From Peteryoungia wuzhouensis (lineage in GTDB: Bacteria > Pseudomonadota > Alphaproteobacteria > Rhizobiales > Rhizobiaceae), in contig NZ_QJRY01000005.1 of assembly GCF_003205195.1 (NCBI RefSeq), forward strand, positions 248,001 to 312,000: a DNA stretch of 64,000 nt, in the 5' to 3' direction. Position 1 is the stretch's first letter. Each line of letters begins with the position of its first letter. Both the position numbers and the translations under genes were made by a program. Shown piece after piece: positions 8,581 through 16,983 of this stretch. The notes beneath the pieces were generated by a model. The model ran no database searches, had not been told where the DNA came from, and was given only the letters and a program-made list of their open reading frames with translations.

Positions 8581-9558
8581 ATGAAAATAGACGAGAGACA
8601 CCTGGTGCAGCTCGCTGCCGTCGCGGAGACCGGTGGGGTGACAGAGGGCGCGGCCATGCTGGGCATGACGCAGCCGGCGGTCTCGCGCACGCTCTCGATG
8701 CTGGAACGTCGCGTCGGCGAGCCCTTGTTCATCGCCGGCAAGCGGCCGCTGCAGTTGACGCCGCTTGGTCAGCAGCTGGCAATTCAGGGCCGCTCGATCC
8801 TGATCGCGTCGCGCAAGGCGGTCGACATCGTGCGCAGTTTCCAATCGGGGACATCCGGGCGGATCAAGGTCGGCGGCGTTCCCTTCTTCATGGATGCCGT
8901 CATCTCGCAGATGATCGCGTCGTTTCAGCTGCAGGAGCGCGACATTCTCGTCGAACAGTCCTATGGCAATATGCCGGATCTGTTGAACGAGCTGGAATCG
9001 AGCCAGATCGACATGGCGATCACGCCGATCGGCAGCCCGGAACTGCGTGCCGATTTCGAGTTTCAGCCGCTGCTGCCTGGCCGCAATGTGTTGACATGCG
9101 CCGTTGGCCACCCGCTGCTGCGCAAGCGCTCGCTCAGCATCGAGGACATCGTGACCTATCCCTGGGTCGCGCCGCTGCCGGGCTCACCGCTGGTGCTCGA
9201 CCTCCACAATATCCTGATCACGCTCGGAATCTCCGAGCTTTCGATCCGCTATTCCGGCGGCTCCCTGCTGTCGGTGGTGAACTATATCGCGACGACCGAT
9301 GCGCTTGCCATCCTTCCGCATTCGGTGGTGTTCTCCTTCCGCGGGCAGGACAAGATCTCGATCGTGCCCGTGGACATTCCGCAGCCGGAGCGCACGCTCG
9401 GCATCATCACGCGGCGCAAGACCTATCCCAATCCGGCCGGTCGAAAGTTCCAGGACCACATCGTACGGTCCTTCAAGGATCTCAAGACTGTCATCGAGCG
9501 TCACGAGAAATCGATCGTCTGGGGGCAGGGGCCCTTTCTGGCCGAACGGGAGCGCTGA
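8581..9558 (+). CDS. LysR family transcriptional regulator
   Basis: A 325-residue LysR-type regulator with an N-terminal winged helix-turn-helix (about residues 5-64; GGVTEGAAMLGMTQPAVSRT) and a C-terminal effector-binding domain of the periplasmic-binding type. It is divergent from the dioxygenase-esterase-binding protein operon with a 229-bp intergenic region that holds a palindromic site at 8558-8570. It is therefore the likely regulator of that operon, responding to an aromatic or quinone-type inducer. The inducer is inference. Confidence 0.9.
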   Translation: MKIDERHLVQLAAVAETGGVTEGAAMLGMTQPAVSRTLSMLERRVGEPLFIAGKRPLQLTPLGQQLAIQGRSILIASRKAVDIVRSFQSGTSGRIKVGGVPFFMDAVISQMIASFQLQERDILVEQSYGNMPDLLNELESSQIDMAITPIGSPELRADFEFQPLLPGRNVLTCAVGHPLLRKRSLSIEDIVTYPWVAPLPGSPLVLDLHNILITLGISELSIRYSGGSLLSVVNYIATTDALAILPHSVVFSFRGQDKISIVPVDIPQPERTLGIITRRKTYPNPAGRKFQDHIVRSFKDLKTVIERHEKSIVWGQGPFLAERER

Positions 9559-9581
9559 GCGTCGCCATCCCCTGCTCAGGC

Positions 9582-10052
9582 TTAAGGCTTGATCGGGATC
9601 TGCAGGCCGATCTTGATGTCGCGCAGAACGACATTGGTGTTCATGCGCTTGATCTGCGGGTTTTCCGACATCAACTGGGCACTGATGTCGTCGTAATGCT
9701 CGACGTCGCGGGCGGTAATGATGGCGACGAGATCGACCTGGCCGGTCACATAGTAGACCTGCTGGATATTGTCCTGCTTGTCGGCCCAGCTGCGAAAGCG
9801 CGCCAGTGCATCGTAGTTGTCGCGCTCGATCTCCATGCCGGTGATGAAGGTCATCGGATAGTCGGTCGCCTTGCGGGAGATGACCGCAATTTCGGCCGTG
9901 ATGATGCCGTCCGACCGCAGACGCTTCAGGCGGCGCTGGACTGCCGATGGGGAAAGGCCGACCCTGTCGGCAATCGCTTCGGCCTTCATCTGGCAATCGC
10001 GCTGGAGAAGGTCGAGAATGCTGCGATCGAATTGGTCCAGTTGTTCGACCAT
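9582..10052 (-). CDS. Lrp/AsnC family transcriptional regulator
   Basis: A 156-residue Lrp-type regulator: an N-terminal helix-turn-helix (LDQFDRSILDLLQRDC, then ADRVGLSPSAVQRRLKRL) and a C-terminal RAM ligand-binding domain (TGQVDLVAIITARD). It is transcribed away from an amino-acid ABC operon that starts 188 bp to the right, a common arrangement for a local amino-acid sensor. The likely ligand is the amino acid handled by that operon, which the terminal enzymes suggest contains sulfur. Confidence 0.9.
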   Translation of the reverse strand: MVEQLDQFDRSILDLLQRDCQMKAEAIADRVGLSPSAVQRRLKRLRSDGIITAEIAVISRKATDYPMTFITGMEIERDNYDALARFRSWADKQDNIQQVYYVTGQVDLVAIITARDVEHYDDISAQLMSENPQIKRMNTNVVLRDIKIGLQIPIKP

Positions 10053-10156
10053 GGCCGGGTTCTCCTCCGCTTGCCGTGCCGCTTACCGGGTCCATCGGCA
10101 CTTTGTGACCGTGGACGCGGATCATGGGCGTAGTTTGCGGCTTTCTGCGGCAATTC

Positions 10157-10169
10157 TGCGTGAAACGCA
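10157..10169. promoter_or_regulatory. Candidate Lrp operator (TGCGT-N3-ACGCA)
   Basis: A short inverted repeat, TGCGT GAA ACGCA, in the 187-bp divergent region between the Lrp gene and the amino-acid ABC operon. Flanking TTC and AGAA add partial symmetry, giving about the 15-bp size of an Lrp site. Confidence 0.4.
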
Positions 10170-10239
10170 AGAAATGCGAAGAAAACACGCAGCAGTGGCC
10201 ATCTATGGTCTTGCACCACCCAATGACCTCAGGACCCCG

Positions 10240-11034
10240 ATGACGATCGCCGCGAGTGCTGCCCTTGATGTACGTGACCTTCACAAGAGCTTCGGCCCTC
10301 TGGAGGTCCTGAAGGGCGTGTCGGCCACGGCCAAACGTGGGGACGTGATCTCGCTCATCGGCTCGTCCGGCTCCGGCAAAAGCACCTTCCTGCGCTGCAT
10401 CAACCTGCTCGAAACGCCCGATCATGGACGCATATTCGTCGGCGGTGAGGAATTGCGTCTGAAGCCATCGCGCAAGGGTGGCCTTGAGGCCGCAGACCGC
10501 AAACAGCTGGAGCGTTTGCGCACCGGCCTCGGGATGGTCTTCCAGAGCTTCAATCTCTGGGCCCACCGCACCGTTCTGGAAAACGTCATCGAAGCGCCGG
10601 TGCATGTGCAGAAGGTTCCCCGCCGCGAAGCGGTCGAGAAGGCGGAAGCGCTGCTCGCCAAGGTCGGGCTCTACGATAAACGCGACGCCTATCCGGCGTT
10701 TCTGTCCGGTGGCCAGCAGCAGCGGGCGGCGATTGCGCGTGCGCTCTGCGTCGATCCGGCCGTCATGCTGTTCGACGAACCGACCTCGGCGCTCGATCCC
10801 GAACTGGTGGGCGAAGTGCTCAAGGTCATTCGTGACCTCGCCGAGGAAGGACGCACCATGCTGCTCGTGACGCATGAAATGGCCTTTGCCCGGGATGTGT
10901 CGAGCCATGTCATGTTCCTCGATCGCGGTCGCGTTGAGGAGCAAGGGCCGCCAGAGCGTGTGTTCGGCGATCCGACCAGTGCCCGCTGCCGCGAGTTTAC
11001 CCGCAGTCTCTCGGGCCGCACGGCCGGGCTTTGA
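10240..11034 (+). CDS. Polar amino acid ABC transporter ATP-binding protein
   Basis: A 264-residue HisP/GlnQ-type ATPase. Walker A is GSSGSGKST near residue 48, the Q-loop lies in VFQSFNLWAHRTV, the signature is LSGGQQQR and Walker B is VMLFDEPTSALDPE. The frame is open upstream from 9871; the ATG at 10240 was chosen because the conserved domain begins about ten residues later. It is the first gene of a six-gene operon with its own binding protein, two permeases and two sulfur amino acid enzymes. Confidence 0.9.
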   Translation: MTIAASAALDVRDLHKSFGPLEVLKGVSATAKRGDVISLIGSSGSGKSTFLRCINLLETPDHGRIFVGGEELRLKPSRKGGLEAADRKQLERLRTGLGMVFQSFNLWAHRTVLENVIEAPVHVQKVPRREAVEKAEALLAKVGLYDKRDAYPAFLSGGQQQRAAIARALCVDPAVMLFDEPTSALDPELVGEVLKVIRDLAEEGRTMLLVTHEMAFARDVSSHVMFLDRGRVEEQGPPERVFGDPTSARCREFTRSLSGRTAGL

Positions 11035-11076
11035 CCGTTCCATCCGATCATCTTCACTCAAAGGGGACCATCCGCC

Positions 11077-11847
11077 ATGAAACTCATCTCCCTCCTTCTC
11101 GCCGGGGCTGCCTTTGCCGCAACCGCCGTCAGCGCCCAGGCCGAAGTGCGCTTCGGCATCATGAACGAGGCCTATCCGCCCTTCTTCGCCAAGGATGCAT
11201 CCGGCACCTGGAAGGGGTGGGAAATCGATCTGATGAACGCGGTCTGCGCCGAGATGAAAGAGACCTGCTCGGTCGTCGACGTCTCCTGGGATGGCCTGAT
11301 CCCGGCGCTGCAGACAAAGAAGTTCGATGTCATCTGGTCGTCGATGTCGATCACCGACGAGCGCCTGAAGACCATCGATTTCACTGACAAGTACTACAAC
11401 ACGCCAAGCAAGCTGATCGGGCCGAAGGACGCGGCGCCCGGTGCCTCGCCGGAAGCCGTCGACGGCAAGACCATCGGCATCCAGGTCTCGACGGTGCAGT
11501 CCGAGTATTTCAAGAAGTACTTCGCCGACAAGGCCGAGGAGCAGACCTATCAGACGCTCGACGAGACCTTTCAGGATCTCGCGGCCGGCCGCATCGACTA
11601 TGTCTTCGGCGACGCCATTCCGCTCGCAGATTTCCTCAAGACCGATTTCGGCAAGGATTGCTGCGCCGACATGGGCGATGTTGCCGATGATCCGGCCATT
11701 CTCGGCATCGGCATCGGTGGTGGCCTGCGCAAGGATGACACCGAGTTGAAGGCCAAGCTGAACGCGGCAATCGCGGCCGTGCGCGCCTCTGGCAAATATG
11801 ACGAGATCTCGAAGGCCTATTTCACCTTCGACGTCTACGGCCAGTAA
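11077..11847 (+). CDS. Polar amino acid ABC transporter substrate-binding protein
   Basis: A 256-residue type II periplasmic binding protein of the amino-acid class (family 3). The signal peptide covers about residues 1-22 (ending VSAQA before EVRFGIMNEAYPPFF). Conserved elements include WKGWEIDLMNAVC and the D-x-x-W-S-S-M-S-I-T-D-E-R ligand region. Three cysteines are clustered near EMKETC and KDCCADMG. It begins 42 bp after the ATPase gene. The downstream enzymes point to a sulfur amino acid ligand, which the sequence itself cannot confirm. Confidence 0.9.
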   Translation: MKLISLLLAGAAFAATAVSAQAEVRFGIMNEAYPPFFAKDASGTWKGWEIDLMNAVCAEMKETCSVVDVSWDGLIPALQTKKFDVIWSSMSITDERLKTIDFTDKYYNTPSKLIGPKDAAPGASPEAVDGKTIGIQVSTVQSEYFKKYFADKAEEQTYQTLDETFQDLAAGRIDYVFGDAIPLADFLKTDFGKDCCADMGDVADDPAILGIGIGGGLRKDDTELKAKLNAAIAAVRASGKYDEISKAYFTFDVYGQ

Positions 11848-11868
11848 TCGGCAGGGTTCGGGGACGAG

Positions 11869-12594
11869 ATGGCGACAGGATCGATGACGGCATGGCAATT
11901 GCTGGCGCTGGAGCCTCCGGGCTGGGGCGGCGCGCTGTTGACCGGTGCCGTCACCACCGTTGCCATCTCAGCCTCCGCCTTTGCCATCGGGCTCGTCTTC
12001 GGCCTCTTCGGCGCCGTGGGCAAACTCTCCGGCAACCGGCCGGTGGGCCTGCTTTTGAAGCTCTATACCGGCACCATCCGAGCGGTGCCGGAACTGATCC
12101 TGATCGTCGGGCTCTATTATGCCGGTACCGACGGGCTGAACCGGTTGCTTCTCGCTTTCGGCATGCCGCCGGTCGAGGTCAACGGTTTTGTCGCGGCGGT
12201 TGCGGTTCTGGGTTTCGTCCAGGGGGCCTATATGACGGAAGTGCTGCGCGGCGCGATCCTCGCCATCCCGTCGGGACAGATCGAGGCCGCGCGCGCCTTC
12301 GGCATGTCGCCCTTCCTGCGGTTCCGACGAGTGACCCTGCCGGCACTTCTGCCCAATGCGCTGCCGGGCATGGCCAATCTGTGGATGTCGGTGACCAAGG
12401 ACAGCGCGCTGGTTGCCGTCGTCGGCTATCAGGAGCTGGCTCTCACCACTCGGCTCGCTGGTGCCAATACCAAACAGTATTTCCTGTTCTTCCTTGCGGC
12501 GGCGGTTCTCTATCTCGTCATTACGCTTCTTTCCAACCTCGTCTTCCACTGGCTTGAGCGGCGTGTGCGCCGCGGCCAGCGGCTGACGGCGTAA
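11869..12594 (+). CDS. Polar amino acid ABC transporter permease
   Basis: A 241-residue HisM/HisQ-type membrane protein with about five hydrophobic segments. It carries the ATPase-coupling EAA loop (GQIEAARAFGMSPFLRFRRV, then LPALLPNALPGM). It forms a pair with the permease starting 10 bp downstream, as usual for heteromeric amino-acid importers. Confidence 0.9.
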   Translation: MATGSMTAWQLLALEPPGWGGALLTGAVTTVAISASAFAIGLVFGLFGAVGKLSGNRPVGLLLKLYTGTIRAVPELILIVGLYYAGTDGLNRLLLAFGMPPVEVNGFVAAVAVLGFVQGAYMTEVLRGAILAIPSGQIEAARAFGMSPFLRFRRVTLPALLPNALPGMANLWMSVTKDSALVAVVGYQELALTTRLAGANTKQYFLFFLAAAVLYLVITLLSNLVFHWLERRVRRGQRLTA

Positions 12595-12604
12595 GGAGGC
12601 GCAA

Positions 12605-13294
12605 ATGACATTCGACTGGCTTTCCAAATACTGGCCGCTTCTCGTCGACGGCGCCATCCAGACGGTGGCACTGCTCGTCATCTCTGTCGTGCTCGGTTTT
12701 ATCCTGGCGATCGGGCTTGCCTTCGCCATGGTGAGCGGAGGGCCTGTCACGCGCATGCTGGCGCGGGGATATTCGACCGCATTCCGGGGTACGCCGCTGC
12801 TCATCCAGCTCTGGCTGCTCTATTACGGCATAGGCTCCCTGCTGCCGATGGTGCCAGGGCTGCGTCAGAGTTTCCTTTGGCCTGTTTTGCGCGAGGGCTT
12901 CTTCTTTGCGGCCCTGTCCTTCACGCTGAACTATGCGGCTTACGAGGCGGAAGTGCTGCGCGGCGCGTTGCTGTCCGTGCCGAAAGGTGAGTTGGAGGCG
13001 GGCCGGGCGCTGGGCATGAGCCGTTTCATGCTGGTCCGTCGGATCTGGCTGCCCCGTGCGATCCGCACCGCCCTTCCGACCATTGCCGGCGAGGTCGTGC
13101 TGCAGCTGAAGGCGACCCCGCTCGCCTTCACGGTGACAGTCATGGATCTCTATGCCGTCGCCTACAAGGTCCGGCAGGACACGCTCCTCGTCTACGAGCC
13201 GCTGCTCGTGGTCACCCTTTTCTACGTCCTGCTGACCGCTCTCATCACACGTGCCTTTGGCGTCGTCGAGGCGCAAGTGCCGATCCGCCGCTGA
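12605..13294 (+). CDS. Polar amino acid ABC transporter permease
   Basis: A 229-residue HisQ/HisM-type permease with an FRGTPLLIQLWLLYYG motif near residue 60 and the EAA loop KGELEAGRALGMSRFMLVRR. The start follows AAGGAGGCGCAA closely after the preceding stop codon, indicating tight co-expression. Together with the upstream permease it should form the membrane channel of the importer. Confidence 0.9.
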   Translation: MTFDWLSKYWPLLVDGAIQTVALLVISVVLGFILAIGLAFAMVSGGPVTRMLARGYSTAFRGTPLLIQLWLLYYGIGSLLPMVPGLRQSFLWPVLREGFFFAALSFTLNYAAYEAEVLRGALLSVPKGELEAGRALGMSRFMLVRRIWLPRAIRTALPTIAGEVVLQLKATPLAFTVTVMDLYAVAYKVRQDTLLVYEPLLVVTLFYVLLTALITRAFGVVEAQVPIRR

Positions 13295-13314
13295 GCGGCT
13301 TTGAAAGAACAGCC

Positions 13315-14547
13315 ATGTCGAAGACCTTCGTCACCCATCCATTGCCGCCCAGCGCCGGTCCCGAGACCCGCGCACTCGATGCCGGTCTGATCATCGATCC
13401 TGCAACGGGCGCGATCGCTCCCAACATTTCCATGTCGGTCAACAACGCGCTGATGCCGGGCGACGGGGCCTTTTCCGCCGATGGTGTCGAGGATCTGGCC
13501 GCACTTCCGTACCTCTATGCACGCTGGACCAATCCCACGGTGCGTCAGCTCGAACAACGGCTGGCGGCGCTCGAAGGCGCCGAGGATGCGCTTGCCAGTG
13601 CCACGGGCATGGCGGCGATTGCCGGCATGATGCTGACGCTGCTCAAGGCGGGGGACCACCTGATCGTCTCAGACGTCTGTTATGCCGGGGCGGCGGAACT
13701 CACCCAGCGCATTTTGCCGGATTTCGGCATCGCGGTGACGGCCGTGAACATGGCACGGCTTGATCTGGTCGAGGCGGCAATTCGGCCGAATACCCGGCTC
13801 ATTCATTGTGAAAGCCCGGTCAATCCGATCCTGCGGATCGTCGATCTATCGGCCCTTTCGGCCATTGCTGCCCGTCATGGCGTACTGGTCTCTGTTGATT
13901 CCACCTTTGCCACCCCGGTTGCCACTCGGCCATTGTCGCTGGGCGTCGATCTCGTCATCCATTCGCTGACCAAATTCATCAACGGTCATGGCGATGCGCT
14001 CGGTGGAGCGGTGATGGGACGGCGGGAACTCGTGGCTCAGATCCGTGGACGTGCTGGCGTTTATCTGGGGGCAGCTCTGCCGGCCCAGTCCGCCTGGCTG
14101 ATCATGCGCGGCATCGACACGCTGTATCCCCGTCTTCGCATGGCGTCGGAGACGGCGCTTGCGGTGGCGCATTTTCTGGAGCGCCATCCGCAGGTCGAGC
14201 GCGTTCTCTATCCCGGTCTGCAATCCCATCCGCAACATGAACTGGCCGGTCGCCAAATGGATGTGTTTGGCGGCATGATCGGTTTTCGCACACGCGATCC
14301 GAAAGCCACGGCCAGCCGGCTCGCCGAGCGGCTGCGGGTTGTCCACTACGCCTTCTCGCTCGGCCATCAGCGCAGCCTCGTCGTGTTGCTGGATACCGAT
14401 GAGATGATGGCGTCGACCTATCGCCTGACCGGCGAAGCCCTTGCTGACTACCGCGCCTATGCCGGTGACGGGCTCTTCCGCCTGTCGATCGGTCTTGAAA
14501 CCCCCGCCGATATCATCGCCGACCTCGACCAGGCGCTCACCCCCTGA
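13315..14547 (+). CDS. PLP-dependent transsulfuration enzyme (cystathionine/methionine gamma-lyase family)
   Basis: A 410-residue fold-type I enzyme of the Cys/Met metabolism family. PLP-binding features are ASATGMAAI (phosphate site), Asp195 in VSVDSTFATP and Lys220 in IHSLTKFINGHGDA, with the arginine-bearing RWTNPTVRQLE substrate loop. It may cleave or form a sulfur amino acid (gamma-lyase, gamma-synthase or O-acylhomoserine sulfhydrylase); these activities cannot be told apart by eye. Its position between an amino-acid importer and a homocysteine methyltransferase suggests processing of an imported sulfur amino acid. Confidence 0.85.
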   Translation: MSKTFVTHPLPPSAGPETRALDAGLIIDPATGAIAPNISMSVNNALMPGDGAFSADGVEDLAALPYLYARWTNPTVRQLEQRLAALEGAEDALASATGMAAIAGMMLTLLKAGDHLIVSDVCYAGAAELTQRILPDFGIAVTAVNMARLDLVEAAIRPNTRLIHCESPVNPILRIVDLSALSAIAARHGVLVSVDSTFATPVATRPLSLGVDLVIHSLTKFINGHGDALGGAVMGRRELVAQIRGRAGVYLGAALPAQSAWLIMRGIDTLYPRLRMASETALAVAHFLERHPQVERVLYPGLQSHPQHELAGRQMDVFGGMIGFRTRDPKATASRLAERLRVVHYAFSLGHQRSLVVLLDTDEMMASTYRLTGEALADYRAYAGDGLFRLSIGLETPADIIADLDQALTP

Positions 14548-14569
14548 CCGCATTTGACGGAGACATTCC

Positions 14570-15481
14570 ATGGCAGACACCCTCATTCTCGACGGCGGCA
14601 TGAGTCGCGAACTCCTGCGTCTCGGCGCCGAACTCAAGCAACCGGAATGGTCGGCGCTGGCGCTGATGAACAGCCCCGACATCGTTCGGCAGGTGCATGA
14701 GGAATTCATCGCCGCCGGTGCCGATGTCGTCACCACCAATTCCTACGCGCTGGTGCCTTTCCACATCGGCGAAGAGCGCTTTCGGAAGGATGGAGCAGAC
14801 CTGATCGCGCTGTCGGGCCGCCTGGCCCGTGAGGCCGCAGATGCAAGCGACCGCAAGGTCCTGGTCGCCGGTTCGCTGCCGCCGATCTTCGGTTCCTATG
14901 AACCGGAGAATTTCGACCCGTCGCGGGTGCAGGACTATCTGAAGGTCCTGGTCAACAATCTCTCACCGTATGTCGATGTCTGGCTCGGTGAAACGCTGAG
15001 CCTGATTGCTGAGGGCGAGGCTGTTCGTGAGGCGATCAAGGCCGATCCAAAGCCCTTCTGGATCTCGTTCACGCTGGCCGATGACGCGGCACAGGTGGCC
15101 GGTGGAGAAGCCAGGCTGCGCTCCGGGGAGACCGTCCAGGCTGCAGCGGAATGGGCTGCTGGGTCTGGTGCCTCGGCACTGCTCTTTAACTGCGCCAAGC
15201 CGGAGGTGATGAAGCGCGCAGTCGAGACGGCGGCGGCGGTGTTTGCCGAGAAAGGCGCCGACCTCAAGATCGGCGTCTATGCCAATGCCTTCGAAACCGA
15301 CACGGACGAGAAGGCGGCCAACGAGGGGCTGCACGACACGCGCCAGGACCTGACGGGGGATGTCTATTCGCGCTTTGCCTGCCAATGGGCCGAGGCCGGC
15401 GCCACCATGATCGGCGGCTGCTGCGGCATCGGGGCGGAGCACATCCACACGGTTGCGACGGCTCTGCGTCGGGTGGCTTGA
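14570..15481 (+). CDS. Homocysteine S-methyltransferase (MmuM-like)
   Basis: A 303-residue barrel protein of the homocysteine methyltransferase family. The zinc ligands are visible as Cys208 (LLFNCAKPE) and the Cys284-Cys285 pair in IGGCCGIGAEH; the N-terminus shows the LILDGGMSRELL motif. Short single-domain members of this family transfer a methyl group from S-methylmethionine or a similar donor to homocysteine, forming methionine. It ends the importer operon, 22 bp after the PLP enzyme. The methyl donor is inferred. Confidence 0.87.
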   Translation: MADTLILDGGMSRELLRLGAELKQPEWSALALMNSPDIVRQVHEEFIAAGADVVTTNSYALVPFHIGEERFRKDGADLIALSGRLAREAADASDRKVLVAGSLPPIFGSYEPENFDPSRVQDYLKVLVNNLSPYVDVWLGETLSLIAEGEAVREAIKADPKPFWISFTLADDAAQVAGGEARLRSGETVQAAAEWAAGSGASALLFNCAKPEVMKRAVETAAAVFAEKGADLKIGVYANAFETDTDEKAANEGLHDTRQDLTGDVYSRFACQWAEAGATMIGGCCGIGAEHIHTVATALRRVA

Positions 15482-15540
15482 GACGCCTCTGGGCCTTAGG
15501 CTCTCTGCCGAACGGATGGTCGCTCCCAGCAAAGGGGGCA

Positions 15541-15563
15541 GTATCCGGGGCTGTCCCGGATAC
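15541..15563. terminator. Hairpin between convergent operons
   Basis: Perfect 9-bp arms (GTATCCGGG and CCCGGATAC) around a 5-base loop, between the convergent 3' ends of the homocysteine methyltransferase gene and glnT. It could end transcription in both directions, though no clear T-run is seen. Confidence 0.5.
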
Positions 15564-15587
15564 GGCCTCTGTCCTATTGAGGAGCCT

Positions 15588-16895
15588 TCAGACGTCGAGC
15601 GTCGTCTGACGCTCCCAGGCGGTGAACTGCGCGCAATAGCTGTTCCACTCGCCATACTTGAGCTTGATATAGGCGTCGGAAAACTCCTTGCCGAGCGCAG
15701 TCTGTAACTCCTGGTCCTTCTCATAGGCTCGCAGCGCATCGAGCAGGTTCAGCGGCAGCCTCGGCGCGTCCTTCACCGTATGGCCGTCGCGGTACATGTC
15801 GATATCGTAGTGCGGGCCGGGATCGGCGTTGTTCTTCAGGCCGCTCAAGCCTGCCGCGATGATGATGGCCTGGAGCAGGTAAGGGTTCACGGCGCCATCG
15901 GGCAGGCGGAGTTCAAAGCGACCAGGACCGGGGACGCGGACCATATGGGTGCGGTTGTTGCCGGTCCAGGTCACCGTGTTCGGTGCCCAGGTGGCGCCGG
16001 AGACAGTGCGCGGGGCGTTGATGCGCTTGTAGGAGTTGACGGTCGGATTGGTGATTGCGGCCAGTGCCGAGGCATGTTTCATGATGCCGCCGAGGAAGGT
16101 CTTGCCTTTGGCCGAGAGGCCGAAGGGCATGGCCTTGTCGGCGAAGGCGTTGACCTTGCCGTCAGTATCCCAAACGGAAATATGCGCGTGGCAGCCGTTG
16201 CCGGTCAGGCCCTTGAAGGGTTTCGGCATGAAGGTGGCGCGCAGCCCGTGCTTCTCGGCCACGGATTTCACCATGAACTTGAAGAAGGAGTGCTTGTCGG
16301 CCGTGACAAGCGCGTCGTCATACTCCCAGTTCATCTCGAACTGGCCATTCGCGTCCTCGTGATCGTTCTGGTAGGGCTTCCAGCCGAGTGCCAGCATGTG
16401 GTCGCAGATCTCCGCGATCACGTCGTAGCGGCGCATGAGGGCCTGCTGGTCGTAGCACGGTTTTTCCGCCGTGTCGTACTGGTCGGAGATGGTCTCGCCA
16501 TCCGGTGAAATCAGGAAAAATTCCGGTTCAACGCCGGTCTTGATCCTGAGGCCGAGTGCCGATGCTTCGGCAACCAGTTTCTTCAGCACCACACGCGGTG
16601 CCTGTGCGACCGGCTGATCGTCCATCATGCAGTCGGCCGCAACCCAGGCGACGTCGGGCTTCCACGGTAGCTGGATGACGGACGAGGCGTCCGGGATCGC
16701 GAAGAGATCGGGATGGGCCGGAGTGAGATCGAGCCATGTGGCAAAACCGGCAAAACCCGCGCCGTCCTTCTGCATGTCGGCGATGGCCTGGGCGGGGACC
16801 AGCTTGGCGCGCTGGGCGCCGAAGAGGTCGGTATAACTGATCATGAAGTATTTGATGCCTCGCTCCTTGGCGAAGCCTGCAAGATCCTGTGTCAC
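15588..16895 (-). CDS. glnT: Type III glutamine synthetase-like ligase (GlnT or gamma-glutamylmethylamide synthetase)
   Basis: A 435-residue member of the glutamine synthetase superfamily. It has the N-terminal beta-grasp region, GVEPEFFLI (metal site), NGCHAHISVWD and GRFELRLPDG motifs, and it lacks the tyrosine adenylylation segment of GlnA in a recognisable form. This GlnT/GmaS subfamily ligates glutamate to ammonia or to methylamine. Linkage with glxB, glxC and glxD (equivalent to mgsA, mgsB and mgsC) makes the methylamine-utilising GmaS role plausible. A strong terminator separates it from glxD, so it may have its own promoter in the short gap at 16896-16942. Confidence 0.85.
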   Translation of the reverse strand: MTQDLAGFAKERGIKYFMISYTDLFGAQRAKLVPAQAIADMQKDGAGFAGFATWLDLTPAHPDLFAIPDASSVIQLPWKPDVAWVAADCMMDDQPVAQAPRVVLKKLVAEASALGLRIKTGVEPEFFLISPDGETISDQYDTAEKPCYDQQALMRRYDVIAEICDHMLALGWKPYQNDHEDANGQFEMNWEYDDALVTADKHSFFKFMVKSVAEKHGLRATFMPKPFKGLTGNGCHAHISVWDTDGKVNAFADKAMPFGLSAKGKTFLGGIMKHASALAAITNPTVNSYKRINAPRTVSGATWAPNTVTWTGNNRTHMVRVPGPGRFELRLPDGAVNPYLLQAIIIAAGLSGLKNNADPGPHYDIDMYRDGHTVKDAPRLPLNLLDALRAYEKDQELQTALGKEFSDAYIKLKYGEWNSYCAQFTAWERQTTLDV

Positions 16896-16942
16896 GTCGT
16901 TCCCCTGTTTTTATGGATTGAGACACATTGGTTGAAATGAAA

Positions 16943-16975
16943 ATGGCCGCATCCGTGGGAGTCGGATGCGGCCAT
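16943..16975 (-). terminator. Rho-independent terminator after glxD
   Basis: Perfect 13-bp arms (ATGGCCGCATCCG and CGGATGCGGCCAT) with a 7-base loop. On the minus strand it is followed by TTTCATTTC, giving a fair T-rich tail, between glxD and glnT. Confidence 0.8.
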
Positions 16976-16983
16976 CAGGCGTT

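Noticed and set aside
9184..11898. Minus-strand open frame of 904 codons
   Set aside because: It overlaps LysR, Lrp and two ABC genes that have clear motifs; the translation has no recognisable domain.
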